Assembly: GCF_002940205.1 (NCBI RefSeq)
Contig: NZ_MDSK01000043.1
Span: 1 to 35,563 of the forward strand
Length of the DNA stretch: 35,563 bases
Reading direction: 5' to 3'
From: Xanthomonas arboricola pv. guizotiae
Lineage (GTDB): Bacteria > Pseudomonadota > Gammaproteobacteria > Xanthomonadales > Xanthomonadaceae
Under the pieces are notes generated by a model. The model did no database searches. It was not told the DNA's origin and worked only from the letters and a program-made list of their open reading frames with translations. How positions within the stretch are numbered: position 1 is the stretch's first letter; every line of letters begins with the position of its first letter. Below are positions 24,985-33,528 of the stretch, piece by piece. The position numbers were made by a program, and so were the translations under genes.

Positions 24985-27191
24985 GTGCGCTGCTGCGCGA
25001 TCGCCAGGCCTGGCTGTTTTCGGCCAAGACCTTCGCCGCCTCGATCGCGGCGTTGTACGTGGGGCTGGCCGGCAACCTGTCGCGGCCGTACTGGGCGATG
25101 GCCACGGTCTATATCGTCTCCCAGCCGCTGCTCGGCCCCACCCGCGCCAAGGGCGTGTACCGCGTGCTCGGCACCTTGCTGGCCGGCGCGGCCACCCTGG
25201 TGATGCTGCCGAACCTGGTGGAAACGCCGCTGCTGCTCAGCGCGGCAATGGCGTTGTGGCTGTCGGCCTGCCTGTTCCTGGCGCTGCTCAATCGCGGCCC
25301 GCGCGGCTATGCGTTTTTGCTGGCCGGCTACACCACCGCCTTCATCGGCTTCCCGGCGGTGACCGCGCCGGAGGGCATTTTCGACACCGTGGTGGCGCGC
25401 AGCGAGGAAATCATCCTGGGCACGGTGATGGCGGTGCTGTTCGCCGCGCTGGTCTTCCCCGCCTCGGTCAAGCCGATGCTCACCGCGCGCATCGGCAACT
25501 GGATGCGCGACGCCGCGCAATGGTGCCGGCAGGTGCTGCAGCGCGGCCCGTCGCAGGCACCGCGCAATCGGCTGGCCGCCGATCTGGTGCAGTTCGAGGC
25601 CTTGATCGCTTTCGTGCGCCACGACGACCCACGCCATGCCGGTGCGGTCCCCACGCTGGAGCAGCTGCGCGCACGCATGCTGATGCTGCTGCCGGTGCTG
25701 TCGTCGATGGCCGATCGGTTGGATGCCTTGCAGCGCGACGGGTCTGCGTTGCCGCTCGCCACCGACGCGCTGCTGGAGGACGTCGCAGCCTGGATGGACC
25801 AGGGCGAGGACGCACCCAGCGATGCGGACGTCGGCGCCTTGCGCGCACGCATCGCCGCACTGCGCCCGGTGGTAGATCAGGACATCGGGCATCTGCTGCT
25901 GGCCAGCCTGCTGCTGCGGCTGGAAGAGCTGCTCGACCTGTGGCAGGACTGCCGCGCGCTGCAGCAGGCGGTGGTGCACGGCACGGCGACGCCGGTGCTG
26001 CGCGCGATGCCGGCTGCGGCGAGACAAGCTGCAACGGCGGAATCATCCGAACGGGCTACCACTGCACAAAGCGAACCTGCTGTGCGTTCGCGCACGCAAC
26101 CCTCGTTGCTGCATCGACTGACCTGGTCGCCGCGCGCCCCAACCGATGCGCCGGCAGCGGCCAGCCCCCCCCGCCATATCGATTTCGGCATGGCCGCGTT
26201 TTCCGCCCTCAGCGCGGGCTTTGCGTTGATGGCGTACTGCGTGCTGTGGATCGGCATCGGCTGGGAAGGCGGCGGCAACGGCGCGATGATGGCGGCGGTG
26301 ACTGCCGCATTCTTCGCCGCGCAGGACGACCCGGCGCCGAGCATGCTGTCGTTCCTGACCTGGGCGGTGGTGGCCAGCGTGGTCGCCGGCATCTATCTGT
26401 TCGGCATCTTCCCGGCCATCCACGATTTCCCGATGCTGGTGTTGGTGCTGGCGGCGGTGTTCCTGCCGATCGGCGCGTTGCTGCATCGCCCCAAGACCAT
26501 GCTGATCGCGCTGCCGCTGGTGGTGAACCTCACCGCGCTGCTGAGCCTGCAGAACACCTACAACGCCAATATCCAGAGCTTCGTCAACGCGGCGGTGGCG
26601 ATGGTGCTGGGGATTGGATTTGCCGTGGTGCTGACGCGCTTGTTCCGCTCGGTGGGCGCCGAATGGAGCGCGCGCCGGCTGGTGCGCCAGGGCTGGCGCA
26701 CGCTGGCCGATGCCGCCGAGGGCCGCGGCGCGCAGGACCGGCAGCACTTTGCCGCGCGCATGCTGGACCTGCTTGGCCTGCTCGCGCCCCGGCTGGCATT
26801 GACGCCGGAGGGCAGCGAGCTGGCCTCGGTGGATATGCTCAACGAAGTGCGCGTGGGCTTGAACATCCTGCAACTGCACAGCGCGCGGCATGGTTTGCCG
26901 CAGCCGAGCGTTGAGGCGGTGAACGCGATCCTGGCCGATGTTGCCGCGCACTACCGGCAACAGATCGCGCAGAAACGTCCGCTGCCCGCGCCGGATGCCT
27001 TGCGTGCGCGGCTGGATGCCTCGCTGGCGCGCGTGGGCAAGGTGCCGGCGGGTGGGCATCGCGATGAAGCGCTGCTGGGTCTGATTGGTTTGCGTTACAG
27101 CGTGTTTGCGCAGACGGCGCAGCACCATCAAGACTTCACGCAACAACAGGCTACTCAAGCCCCTCTCCCGTCGGGAGAGGGGTTGGGGTGA
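24981..27191 (+). CDS. FUSC-family (AaeB-like) inner-membrane efflux pump
   Basis: A 736-residue inner-membrane pump of the aromatic-acid exporter family. It has two blocks of about six membrane helices each (about 10-165 and 395-560), separated by a soluble region, and a soluble C-terminal domain. The first block has the FUSC pattern RPYWAMATVYIVSQPLLGPTR near 36-56. Expected substrates are aromatic carboxylic acids such as hydroxybenzoates, by analogy with AaeB. The start overlaps the preceding stop. The last nine or so codons (PLPSGEGLG) are read from a REP-like palindrome, so the natural C-terminus has been altered by that insertion. Confidence 0.9.
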   Translation: MSALLRDRQAWLFSAKTFAASIAALYVGLAGNLSRPYWAMATVYIVSQPLLGPTRAKGVYRVLGTLLAGAATLVMLPNLVETPLLLSAAMALWLSACLFLALLNRGPRGYAFLLAGYTTAFIGFPAVTAPEGIFDTVVARSEEIILGTVMAVLFAALVFPASVKPMLTARIGNWMRDAAQWCRQVLQRGPSQAPRNRLAADLVQFEALIAFVRHDDPRHAGAVPTLEQLRARMLMLLPVLSSMADRLDALQRDGSALPLATDALLEDVAAWMDQGEDAPSDADVGALRARIAALRPVVDQDIGHLLLASLLLRLEELLDLWQDCRALQQAVVHGTATPVLRAMPAAARQAATAESSERATTAQSEPAVRSRTQPSLLHRLTWSPRAPTDAPAAASPPRHIDFGMAAFSALSAGFALMAYCVLWIGIGWEGGGNGAMMAAVTAAFFAAQDDPAPSMLSFLTWAVVASVVAGIYLFGIFPAIHDFPMLVLVLAAVFLPIGALLHRPKTMLIALPLVVNLTALLSLQNTYNANIQSFVNAAVAMVLGIGFAVVLTRLFRSVGAEWSARRLVRQGWRTLADAAEGRGAQDRQHFAARMLDLLGLLAPRLALTPEGSELASVDMLNEVRVGLNILQLHSARHGLPQPSVEAVNAILADVAAHYRQQIAQKRPLPAPDALRARLDASLARVGKVPAGGHRDEALLGLIGLRYSVFAQTAQHHQDFTQQQATQAPLPSGEGLG

Positions 27192-27200
27192 GGGTACGGG
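27160..27200 (-). repeat. REP-like palindromic element, type A (inverted)
   Basis: The inverted repeat CCCCTCTCCC-GTC-GGGAGAGGGG is followed by TTGGGGTGAGGGT. It is the reverse complement of the element at 9301-9337. It overlaps the end of the FUSC gene, supplying its last codons and stop. Confidence 0.75.
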
Positions 27201-27288
27201 TACCACTGCACGACCGCAGGATCGATGCTTCACCTTGGCGGCGCGTGGCGGCGCGCTCACCATAGTCGGTATGCCAGTCACCTGAGGC

Positions 27289-27336
27289 GCCCCTCATCCG
27301 CCCCTTCGGGGCACCTTCTCCCGACGGGAGGAGGGC
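27289..27336 (+). repeat. REP-like palindromic element, type B
   Basis: The element reads CCCTCATCCGCCCC, then TTCGGGGCACC, then TTCTCCC-GAC-GGGAG. It matches 5741-5784. Together with the inverted type A copy about 90 bp away it makes a pair between the convergent FUSC and KgtP-like genes, where it could limit read-through. Confidence 0.7.
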
Positions 27337-27344
27337 AAAGCACA

Positions 27345-28706
27345 TCAGCGCTTGCGCTGATGCATCGCCGCTTCGTCGTCCAGCCAGTTGCTGCCCTTGT
27401 TGGTCAGGAAGAACATGTAGACCACCAACGACACCGCGATCACTGCCGTCGCGTAGATCACGAACTCGCTGACGTGGCCGGTCTTCAACGAGGCCTGGTA
27501 CAGCAGCGGCGCGGTGCCGCCAAAGGCGGAGTTCGCCAACGCATAGCCCAGGCCCACACCCAGCGCGCGCACATGGGTGGGGAACAGTTCCGCCTTCACC
27601 ACCGCATTGATCGAGGTGTAACCGGTCAGGATCACAAAGCCCACGGTGAGGATCGCGAACGCGGTCAGCCAGTCGGTCTGCTTGGGCAGTTCCATCACCA
27701 GGAACCAGGTGTAGAGCACCCCGCCGATGCCGAAGAACACCAGCAGGCTCTTGCGCCCGACGATGTCCGACAACCAGCCGCCGACCGGCTGCATCAGCAT
27801 CAGCACCGTCAGCGCGACCAGGTTGATGATGGTGCCGGCCATCACGTCGCCACCGGCGAACGCGGTCTGGATCATCTTCGGCCCGGTGACCGAATAGGTG
27901 TAGAACGCGATCGTGCCGCCGGCGGTGATCAGGAAGCACAGCAGCAGCGGGCGCCACTGGTTGACGAACAGCTCGCGCATCGAGCCCGACGCCTTGGCCT
28001 TGCCGGTGCGCGAATCGGCGATGGATTCGGAGCTCAGCGACTCGTCCATGGTCTGGCGCAGCCAGAACACCACCAATGCACCGATGCCGCCCAGGCCGAA
28101 TGCCACGCGCCAGCCCCACTCGGACACCTGCGGCGCATCGAAGAAATGCAGCATCACCAGCAAGGTGGTCTGCGCCAGCACGTGCCCGCCGACCAGGGTG
28201 ACGTAATGGAACGAGGACAGGAACCCGCGCCGGCCGGGAATCGCCGCCTCGGACATGTAGGTCGCGCTGGTGCCGTACTCGCCGCCGGTGGCAAAGCCCT
28301 GCAGCAGGCGCGCCAGCAACAGGATGATCGGCGCGGCGATGCCGATCGTGGCCACCGTCGGCGTCACCGCGATGACGAACGAGCACAGCGCCATCATCGA
28401 CACCGAGATGGTCAACGCCAGGCGGCGGCCGTAACGGTCGGCGAAGCGGCCGAAATACCACGCACCGATCGGGCGCATCAGAAAGGTCATCGCAAAGATC
28501 GCCCACACGAACATCGTGGCATTCTTGTCTTCCTTGGAGAAGAACTGCGATTCGAAGTAGGTGGCAAACACCGAGTAGACGTAGACGTCGTACCACTCGA
28601 CCAGGTTGCCGGCCGATCCCTTGAGCGTGTTGGACACCGAACGGCGAAGGCTACCGGGGGCTGCGCCAGAACCGGCGGCGATCGGAGACGTTGGGGGTGC
28701 GCTCAT
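27345..28706 (-). CDS. KgtP-like dicarboxylate/H+ symporter (MHS, MFS)
   Basis: A 453-residue, twelve-helix metabolite/H+ symporter. Family signatures are GNLVEWYDVYVYS in helix 1, GRFADRYGRRLAL (motif A) and LLQGFATGGEYGTSATYMSE, all shared with the E. coli alpha-ketoglutarate permease KgtP. The C-terminal half includes FPTHVRALGVGLGYALANSAFGG, also found in KgtP. Start 28706 has GAGG about 8 nt upstream; longer frames upstream are not transporter-like. The precise substrate (2-oxoglutarate, citrate or another) is uncertain. The gene converges on the efflux operon across a REP pair. Confidence 0.88.
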   Translation of the reverse strand: MSAPPTSPIAAGSGAAPGSLRRSVSNTLKGSAGNLVEWYDVYVYSVFATYFESQFFSKEDKNATMFVWAIFAMTFLMRPIGAWYFGRFADRYGRRLALTISVSMMALCSFVIAVTPTVATIGIAAPIILLLARLLQGFATGGEYGTSATYMSEAAIPGRRGFLSSFHYVTLVGGHVLAQTTLLVMLHFFDAPQVSEWGWRVAFGLGGIGALVVFWLRQTMDESLSSESIADSRTGKAKASGSMRELFVNQWRPLLLCFLITAGGTIAFYTYSVTGPKMIQTAFAGGDVMAGTIINLVALTVLMLMQPVGGWLSDIVGRKSLLVFFGIGGVLYTWFLVMELPKQTDWLTAFAILTVGFVILTGYTSINAVVKAELFPTHVRALGVGLGYALANSAFGGTAPLLYQASLKTGHVSEFVIYATAVIAVSLVVYMFFLTNKGSNWLDDEAAMHQRKR

Positions 28707-29194
28707 GCAGTCAGAACCTCGTGGGTGGGACACCTCGCAAGTATAGGTGCGTGCTTGTGTGACGCATGTAAGCATTTCGGCGCATAGACGGGCCCGGCAA
28801 CGGCCGGCAGCGGCGCGCGCTTCAGCCCGCTTTTCGAGGCCGTCGGTGTGTTGCTTGCGGCCAGCAGTGCGACTGCACGCGTGTCTTCGCAGCAGCACTG
28901 CCGACAGCTGGCCGTGATTGGCGGGACTGCCCTGGATGCGGATTGAAGAAATTATCGAGCTGGCATTGCCGCAAGGCTGGTTTCTGCCAGTGACGTCCGG
29001 CACTCGCTACGGCAGCACCTGCCCGAGCGTCTCGATGAATGTACGCAGCCCGGGGGGAATCTGTCGATGCCCCGGGGCATACAGCACCAGTCCCGGCACC
29101 ACCGGGCACCATTGCTCGCGCACGCGCGTTGGCCACCTGGATGCGTCAAAATTGCCGGCATCACTGGCCGCAAGGACGCTTCGGGCGCCGCCGC
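28707..29194. other. Divergent spacer with a regulator remnant
   Basis: About 490 bp separate the KgtP-like gene from kptA. The only protein-like segment is a LysR-regulator tail at 29007-29135 (listed separately). The part nearest the transporter (28741-28790) is AT-richer and may hold its promoter, but no clear -35/-10 is evident. Confidence 0.5.
29007..29135 (-). pseudogene. C-terminal remnant of a LysR-family regulator
   Basis: On the minus strand the frame ending with a TAG at 29007-29009 reads REQWCPVVPGLVLYAPGHRQ, then IPPGLRTFIETLGQVLP and stop. This is the typical end of LysR-type effector domains (WCP..PG..LYYP..RQ.PP..R.FIE). The pattern begins abruptly near 29135, and the rest of the gene is missing, so it is a truncated leftover in front of kptA. 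The divergent transporter may once have been its target. Confidence 0.65.
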
Positions 29195-29743
29195 ATGAGC
29201 AAGCACCACACCGACATCAGCAAGTTCCTCAGTTTTGTGCTGCGCCACGAACCGCAGGCGATCGGACTCACGCTCGACCCGGAGGGCTGGGCCGAGCTGG
29301 ACGCGTTGATTGCCGGCGCCCGGGCCCACGGCACCGCGCTCGATCTGGAGCTGATCCAGGCTGTGGTCGCCGGCAGCGACAAGAAACGCTTTGCGCTGTC
29401 TGCCGATGGGCAGCGGATCCGCGCGGTGCAGGGGCATTCCACGCCAACCGTGGCCTTGCAGCTCGAAGCCAGGGTGCCGCCCGAGGTGCTGTATCACGGC
29501 ACCGCCACGCGCTTTCTCGAAGCGATCATGGCCGAGGGCTTGCGCCCCGGCCAGCGCCACCATGTGCATCTGTCCGACAACAGGCAGACCGCCGCATCGG
29601 TGGGGCAGCGCTACGGCGAGCCGGTGGTGTTGCAGGTCGACGCCGGGCGCATGCATCGCGACGGCCTGCGGTTCTTCCAGGCCGACAACGGCGTCTGGCT
29701 CACCGCGCAGGTTCCGGCAGCGTTCCTGACCCGCCCGCGCTGA
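29195..29743 (+). CDS. kptA: RNA 2'-phosphotransferase KptA/Tpt1
   Basis: KptA moves an internal RNA 2'-phosphate to NAD+, giving ADP-ribose 1'',2''-cyclic phosphate and nicotinamide. The 182-residue protein begins KHHTDISKFLSFVLRHEPQA. Arg17-His18, Arg76 and a later Arg in the VGQRYG segment fit the Arg-His-Arg-Arg set of Tpt1 enzymes. The NAD-binding part has VLYHGTA (98-104) and HHVHLS (122-127). In yeast it finishes tRNA splicing; bacteria lack that pathway, so its natural substrate is unknown. It stands alone between a regulator remnant and the cardiolipin synthase gene. Confidence 0.93.
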   Translation: MSKHHTDISKFLSFVLRHEPQAIGLTLDPEGWAELDALIAGARAHGTALDLELIQAVVAGSDKKRFALSADGQRIRAVQGHSTPTVALQLEARVPPEVLYHGTATRFLEAIMAEGLRPGQRHHVHLSDNRQTAASVGQRYGEPVVLQVDAGRMHRDGLRFFQADNGVWLTAQVPAAFLTRPR

Positions 29744-29921
29744 GCTGAGGCACGCCATAGGCCTGCCACCGCCTTCAGTGCGCGGTGCCGGCCAGCACCT
29801 GGGCCGGCACGGACACGCGCAGACGCCGGACGCATCCCCCTTCACGGCCTCCATGCCGCCCGCCTTGCCAGAATGCCGGCCGCTTGGGGCTGTCGATGGC
29901 AGGGGAACCGGAGTTGGATGC

Positions 29922-31187
29922 ATGACATGGATCATCGTGGCCACGGTGGTCACCACGCTGGTGGTGGGGCTGCTGCTGCTCAACTTCGCCACGCCCGAGA
30001 AAAAGCTCGAGCACATCCCCAGCCATTGCTACGACGTCGCCGACCCGCAGTTCAAACGCGAGATGTCGGTGTTGCTGGGTCCGGCGATCCTGCCCGGCAA
30101 CAGGATCCAGGTGCTGCACAACGGCAGCGAGATCTTCCCGGCGATGCTGGCCGCCATCCGCAGCGCGCAGCGCACCATCACCTTCGAAACCTATATCTAC
30201 TGGTCGGGCGAGATCGGCCGCGAGTTCAGCCAGGCGCTGTCCGAGCGCGCACGTGCCGGTGTCAAGGTGCGCGTCACCATCGACTGGGGCGGCAGCCTGA
30301 AGATGGATGCCTCGCTGGTGCAGGACATGACCGACGCCGGGGTGGAGGTGCATCGCTACCGTCCGCTGACCTGGTACAACCTGCACCGCGTCAATAACCG
30401 CACCCATCGCAAGCTGCTGGTGATCGATGGCCGCATAGGCTTCACCGGCGGCGTCGGCGTGGCCGACCAGTGGATGGGCGATGCGCAGGACCCGGAGCAC
30501 TGGCGCGACTCGCATTACCGCATCGAAGGCCCGGTGGTGGCGCAGGTGCAGGCCGCCTTCAACGACAACTGGATCAAGACAACCGGCCGCGTGCTCAATG
30601 GCGCCGAGTACTACCCCGAGCTGGCACCGGCCGGCGACAGCGACGCGCAGCTGTTCGTGGCCTCGCCCGCCGGCGGCAGCGAGAGCATGCACCTGATGTA
30701 CCTGATCGCCATTGCCGCAGCGCGCAGCTCCATCGACCTGGCCGCCGCCTACTTCGTGCCGGATGCACTGATCACCCGCTCGCTGCTGGAAGCGCGTGCG
30801 CGCGGCGTGCGCATCCGCGTGCTGCTGCCGGGCAAGCATATCGATGCGGTCTCGGTGCGGCTGGCCTCCAAGGCCAGTTGGGAGCCGCTGCTGCAGGCCG
30901 GCATCGCCATCCACGAATTCCTGCCCACCATGCTGCACACCAAGCTGCTGATCATCGACGGCCTGCTGGTCTCGGTGGGCTCGACCAACTTCGACATCCG
31001 CTCGTTCCGCCTCAACGACGAGGCCAGCCTGAATGTCTACGACCGTGAGCTGGCCGCGCAGATGACCGACGTGTTCGAGCGCGACCTGCAACGGGCCGAG
31101 CTGTACACGCTGGAACGCTGGCGCAAGCGGCCGCTGCGGCAGAAGCTGGGCGAGAAGCTGGTGGTCCCGTTCCGCTCGCAGGTGTGA
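29922..31187 (+). CDS. Cardiolipin synthase (ClsB-like, two HKD motifs)
   Basis: A 421-residue phospholipase D superfamily enzyme that condenses phospholipids into cardiolipin at the inner membrane. One N-terminal helix (about 3-22) anchors it. HKD motif 1 is THRKLLVIDG (His162, Lys164, Asp169), and motif 2 is LHTKLLIIDG (His339, Lys341, Asp346), followed by GSTNFDIRSF. Both are intact. Start 29922 has GGAG about 8 nt upstream. The short N-terminus and length resemble ClsB/ClsC more than the longer, two-anchor ClsA. It follows kptA by 178 bp and could be independently transcribed. Confidence 0.88.
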   Translation: MTWIIVATVVTTLVVGLLLLNFATPEKKLEHIPSHCYDVADPQFKREMSVLLGPAILPGNRIQVLHNGSEIFPAMLAAIRSAQRTITFETYIYWSGEIGREFSQALSERARAGVKVRVTIDWGGSLKMDASLVQDMTDAGVEVHRYRPLTWYNLHRVNNRTHRKLLVIDGRIGFTGGVGVADQWMGDAQDPEHWRDSHYRIEGPVVAQVQAAFNDNWIKTTGRVLNGAEYYPELAPAGDSDAQLFVASPAGGSESMHLMYLIAIAAARSSIDLAAAYFVPDALITRSLLEARARGVRIRVLLPGKHIDAVSVRLASKASWEPLLQAGIAIHEFLPTMLHTKLLIIDGLLVSVGSTNFDIRSFRLNDEASLNVYDRELAAQMTDVFERDLQRAELYTLERWRKRPLRQKLGEKLVVPFRSQV

Positions 31188-31282
31188 CGCCTGTGGTTGG
31201 CCCCTGGCTGCCGGGCCTGCACCGGTCACGCCGCAAGACGCACGCAGTACTGCCTTCCACCGGCATCACTGCGCCAATGCGC

Positions 31283-31819
31283 TCATCGCGCCGGGCTGGC
31301 CACCGCACCGGGCGATGCCTGCAACCGCAGCTGGCGCAGGCGCCACCACACCCCGCCCGCGTGCACCAGCGAATACAGCACCAGTGCCGCCGCAATACCC
31401 AAGGTCAGCGGGCTGGCCTGCGACCCGGCCGTGGCCGCGCCATCACTGAAGCCACCGGACGCCCAGCGCCAGGCCAGCCGACCCAGCAGCACCAGCATCA
31501 AGGCCCCACCGATCCACGGGTTGGGCGTATACCAACCGCGCCCGTCCACCCATTCGGCATGCGTGTAGCGCAGCGACACGGCGCCCAGCCCGATGCCGAC
31601 CAGCGTTCCCACGGCGATCCCGGGCCGAACCTGCGGCAGGCCATACACCGCGAACGCCAGCGCTGCCGCCGCAATGAGCAGCACCACCGCACGCACTGCG
31701 GTGCCGACCGGCTTCCACGGCTGGCGGCCGAAGCTGCGGCGGATGCGCCGGTAGTAGAGCAAGGCGATGGCCGCCATCGACAGATACGGCGTCAGCGGTG
31801 CGATGGCAGCAGCGGGCAT
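31283..31819 (-). CDS. Polytopic membrane protein, DUF1453/CcdC-like
   Basis: A 178-residue protein with about five membrane helices: about 8-22, 42-60, 66-82, 102-118 and 138-155. The opening LTPYLSMAAIALLYYRRIRRSFGRQPWKP and the middle EWVDGRGWYTPNPWIGGALMLVLLGRL are like DUF1453/CcdC membrane proteins of unknown function. Start 31819 has AAAGGAA about 5-6 nt upstream. It stands alone on the minus strand, and no partner is visible. Confidence 0.6.
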   Translation of the reverse strand: MPAAAIAPLTPYLSMAAIALLYYRRIRRSFGRQPWKPVGTAVRAVVLLIAAAALAFAVYGLPQVRPGIAVGTLVGIGLGAVSLRYTHAEWVDGRGWYTPNPWIGGALMLVLLGRLAWRWASGGFSDGAATAGSQASPLTLGIAAALVLYSLVHAGGVWWRLRQLRLQASPGAVASPAR

Positions 31820-32089
31820 GGCGATTCCTTTGCGGGGTGAGGTGACCGACGCAGAATGAAACCGGCCCCCGCCGCGAACAAGGTGCCAAGTGTCACTTTC
31901 TGCGCGCACAGGCGGGTTGCCCGGGCGGCCACCACCGCGCGCGGCAATCGCGACAGGCGACCGACCTTCGCGCAGGACCGGCCTGCCTGCCACCGCCGGT
32001 GAACGCCCCGGCCGCGCGCCAGCCATTGCCACACGCGAAGCGGAGCCGCACGGGTAGACTTGCCGGCAGAGTTCCCCCACCGCAGTGCC

Positions 32090-32296
32090 ATGTCCGCCAT
32101 CAAGCAAGAAGCCCGCACGCTGATCGACACGCTGCCCGAGACGGCAGGATGGGACGACGTGGTTCGCGTCGTGGACACCGCCAGCTTCGAGGCCGCGGTG
32201 CTGGATGGCATCGCCGCAGCGGACCAGGGCGCCTTTGCCGCGCCGGCACAGGTGAGCGCACTGTTCGCCAGATGGGGCGTTGATGTTGCGGCGTGA
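32090..32296 (+). CDS. Antitoxin partner of the ParE-like fusion
   Basis: A 68-residue, acidic, helical protein. The AIKQEARTLIDTLPETAGWDDVV opening resembles small antitoxins of RelE/ParE pairs, in which a helical N-terminus is followed by a flexible acidic tail that covers the toxin. It overlaps the next gene by 14 nt (stop 32294-32296, toxin ATG 32283), the usual antitoxin-toxin spacing. The assignment rests on size, order and partner; I cannot see a clear DNA-binding fold. Confidence 0.65.
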   Translation: MSAIKQEARTLIDTLPETAGWDDVVRVVDTASFEAAVLDGIAAADQGAFAAPAQVSALFARWGVDVAA

Positions 32297-33395
32297 CTGG
32301 ACCGTCCCGGCCGCCAGGCAACTCGCACACGCCCAGGATCACTACCACGCGCTCAACCCGACCGCCGCCGCCGCGATGGCGCGGCAGGTGCTGGAAGCCA
32401 CCCGCACCCTGGCCGAGCAACCCGGCCGCGGCCGCGCCGGCCGGGTCGCCGGCACCCGCGAATGGATGGTCAAGCAAACGCCCTACGTGCTGGTCTACCG
32501 CGTGCGCGACGACGCGCTGCAGCTGCTGCACGTCCGCCTGCAGACGCAGGACTGGCTGCCGCGCACCGAGCCGCTGATCGAACGCATCGAACCCTGGATC
32601 GCCGCGCTGATCAGCGCCCTGCTGCACGTGCTGATGCTGCTGATCCTGCTGTCGGCCTCCACGCCCACCATGACCCCGCCGCAGGGCTCGGCCAGCGGCG
32701 GCCGCACCAAGGTGGATTTTGTCGGCGACACCGCCACGCCCGAACAACCCACGCCCTCGCCGACACCCACCCCGCCGTCGCAGACGCCCGCACCTGTGCA
32801 GCCGCCGCCGGCCGCCTCGCCGGTGCAGTCCACCCTGGTCAAGACCGCCAAGAACCCGATCCCGCCGGCAGGCAACACCCGCCGCGGCGGCCTGGTCGAG
32901 CAGCGCCAGACCCAACCGGTGCAGCGCCCCACCCCGCCGCAACCGCCGGCAGAACCCTCGTCACCGCCGCAGCGCCGCCCCGAAACCTGGACCGGCCGCC
33001 CACCGGGCATGCTCGAAGAACAAGCCGATGCCGCCGAAGACGGCATGTCCAACACGCCCACCATCAGCGAAGGCCGCCGCCGCGACCGCAACAACGCCCA
33101 ACCCAGCATGGATGTGGGCGGCTACCAGGTCTATTACGAAGTGCGCAGCGAAACCCAGCTGCGCAACTGGCGCGACCAGGGCATGAAGGAAGTGGCCATC
33201 ATCCTGCCCGGCACCCAGTACCGCATGGTCTGCCCGCTGGAAGTCGCGCTCAAGCGCGGCTCCAGCAAATGCCGCCTGCTGCCGCCGGACTCGCCGGAAC
33301 TCAAAGACATCGGCGATGCCCGCGAGGTCATCAACATGATGGAGGTCTACAAGCAGGGCGAGCCGGTATGGCGCGGGCCCGGGCCGTATCGGTGA
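32283..33395 (+). CDS. ParE-like toxin fused to a transmembrane proline-rich protein
   Basis: A 370-residue fusion. Residues 1-93 are a RelE/ParE-fold toxin (RRDWTVPAARQLAHAQDHY, then GRVAGTREWMVKQTPYVLVYRV). ParE inhibits gyrase; RelE cuts mRNA. Residues about 105-125 form one membrane helix, followed by a proline/threonine/glutamine-rich region (about 129-240) like those in TonB-type proteins. The C-terminal part (about 275-365) carries GGYQVYYEVRSETQLRNWRD and an ATL-like run, which I do not recognise. No ATG, GTG or TTG lies in frame between residue 74 and the membrane helix, so the second part has no start of its own. The fold suggests a toxin N-terminus on the cytoplasmic face and a periplasmic tail. 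Start 32283 overlaps the antitoxin stop. Confidence 0.7.
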   Translation: MLRRDWTVPAARQLAHAQDHYHALNPTAAAAMARQVLEATRTLAEQPGRGRAGRVAGTREWMVKQTPYVLVYRVRDDALQLLHVRLQTQDWLPRTEPLIERIEPWIAALISALLHVLMLLILLSASTPTMTPPQGSASGGRTKVDFVGDTATPEQPTPSPTPTPPSQTPAPVQPPPAASPVQSTLVKTAKNPIPPAGNTRRGGLVEQRQTQPVQRPTPPQPPAEPSSPPQRRPETWTGRPPGMLEEQADAAEDGMSNTPTISEGRRRDRNNAQPSMDVGGYQVYYEVRSETQLRNWRDQGMKEVAIILPGTQYRMVCPLEVALKRGSSKCRLLPPDSPELKDIGDAREVINMMEVYKQGEPVWRGPGPYR

Positions 33396-33474
33396 GTGGT
33401 GGGGCCAGGTTGGCCCCGGATCTCACTTACCCGCCAGTGCTGGAATGACTGCTTCGATACCGGGTGTGTTGTTT

Positions 33475-33507
33475 GGTTGCTTGCACTTTCCCGAAGTGCA
33501 AGCAACC
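33475..33507. repeat. Perfect 14-bp inverted repeat
   Basis: GGTTGCTTGCACTT (33475-33488), five bases, then AAGTGCAAGCAACC (33494-33507): two perfect 14-bp arms with a 5-base loop. There is no T-run on either side. It lies 21 bp upstream of the ATG of a decayed antitoxin gene, where FitA/VapB-type proteins bind palindromic operators. An operator or attenuator is more likely than a terminator. Confidence 0.75.
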
Positions 33508-33528
33508 TGATTCCTGCACGAGGGCGAC

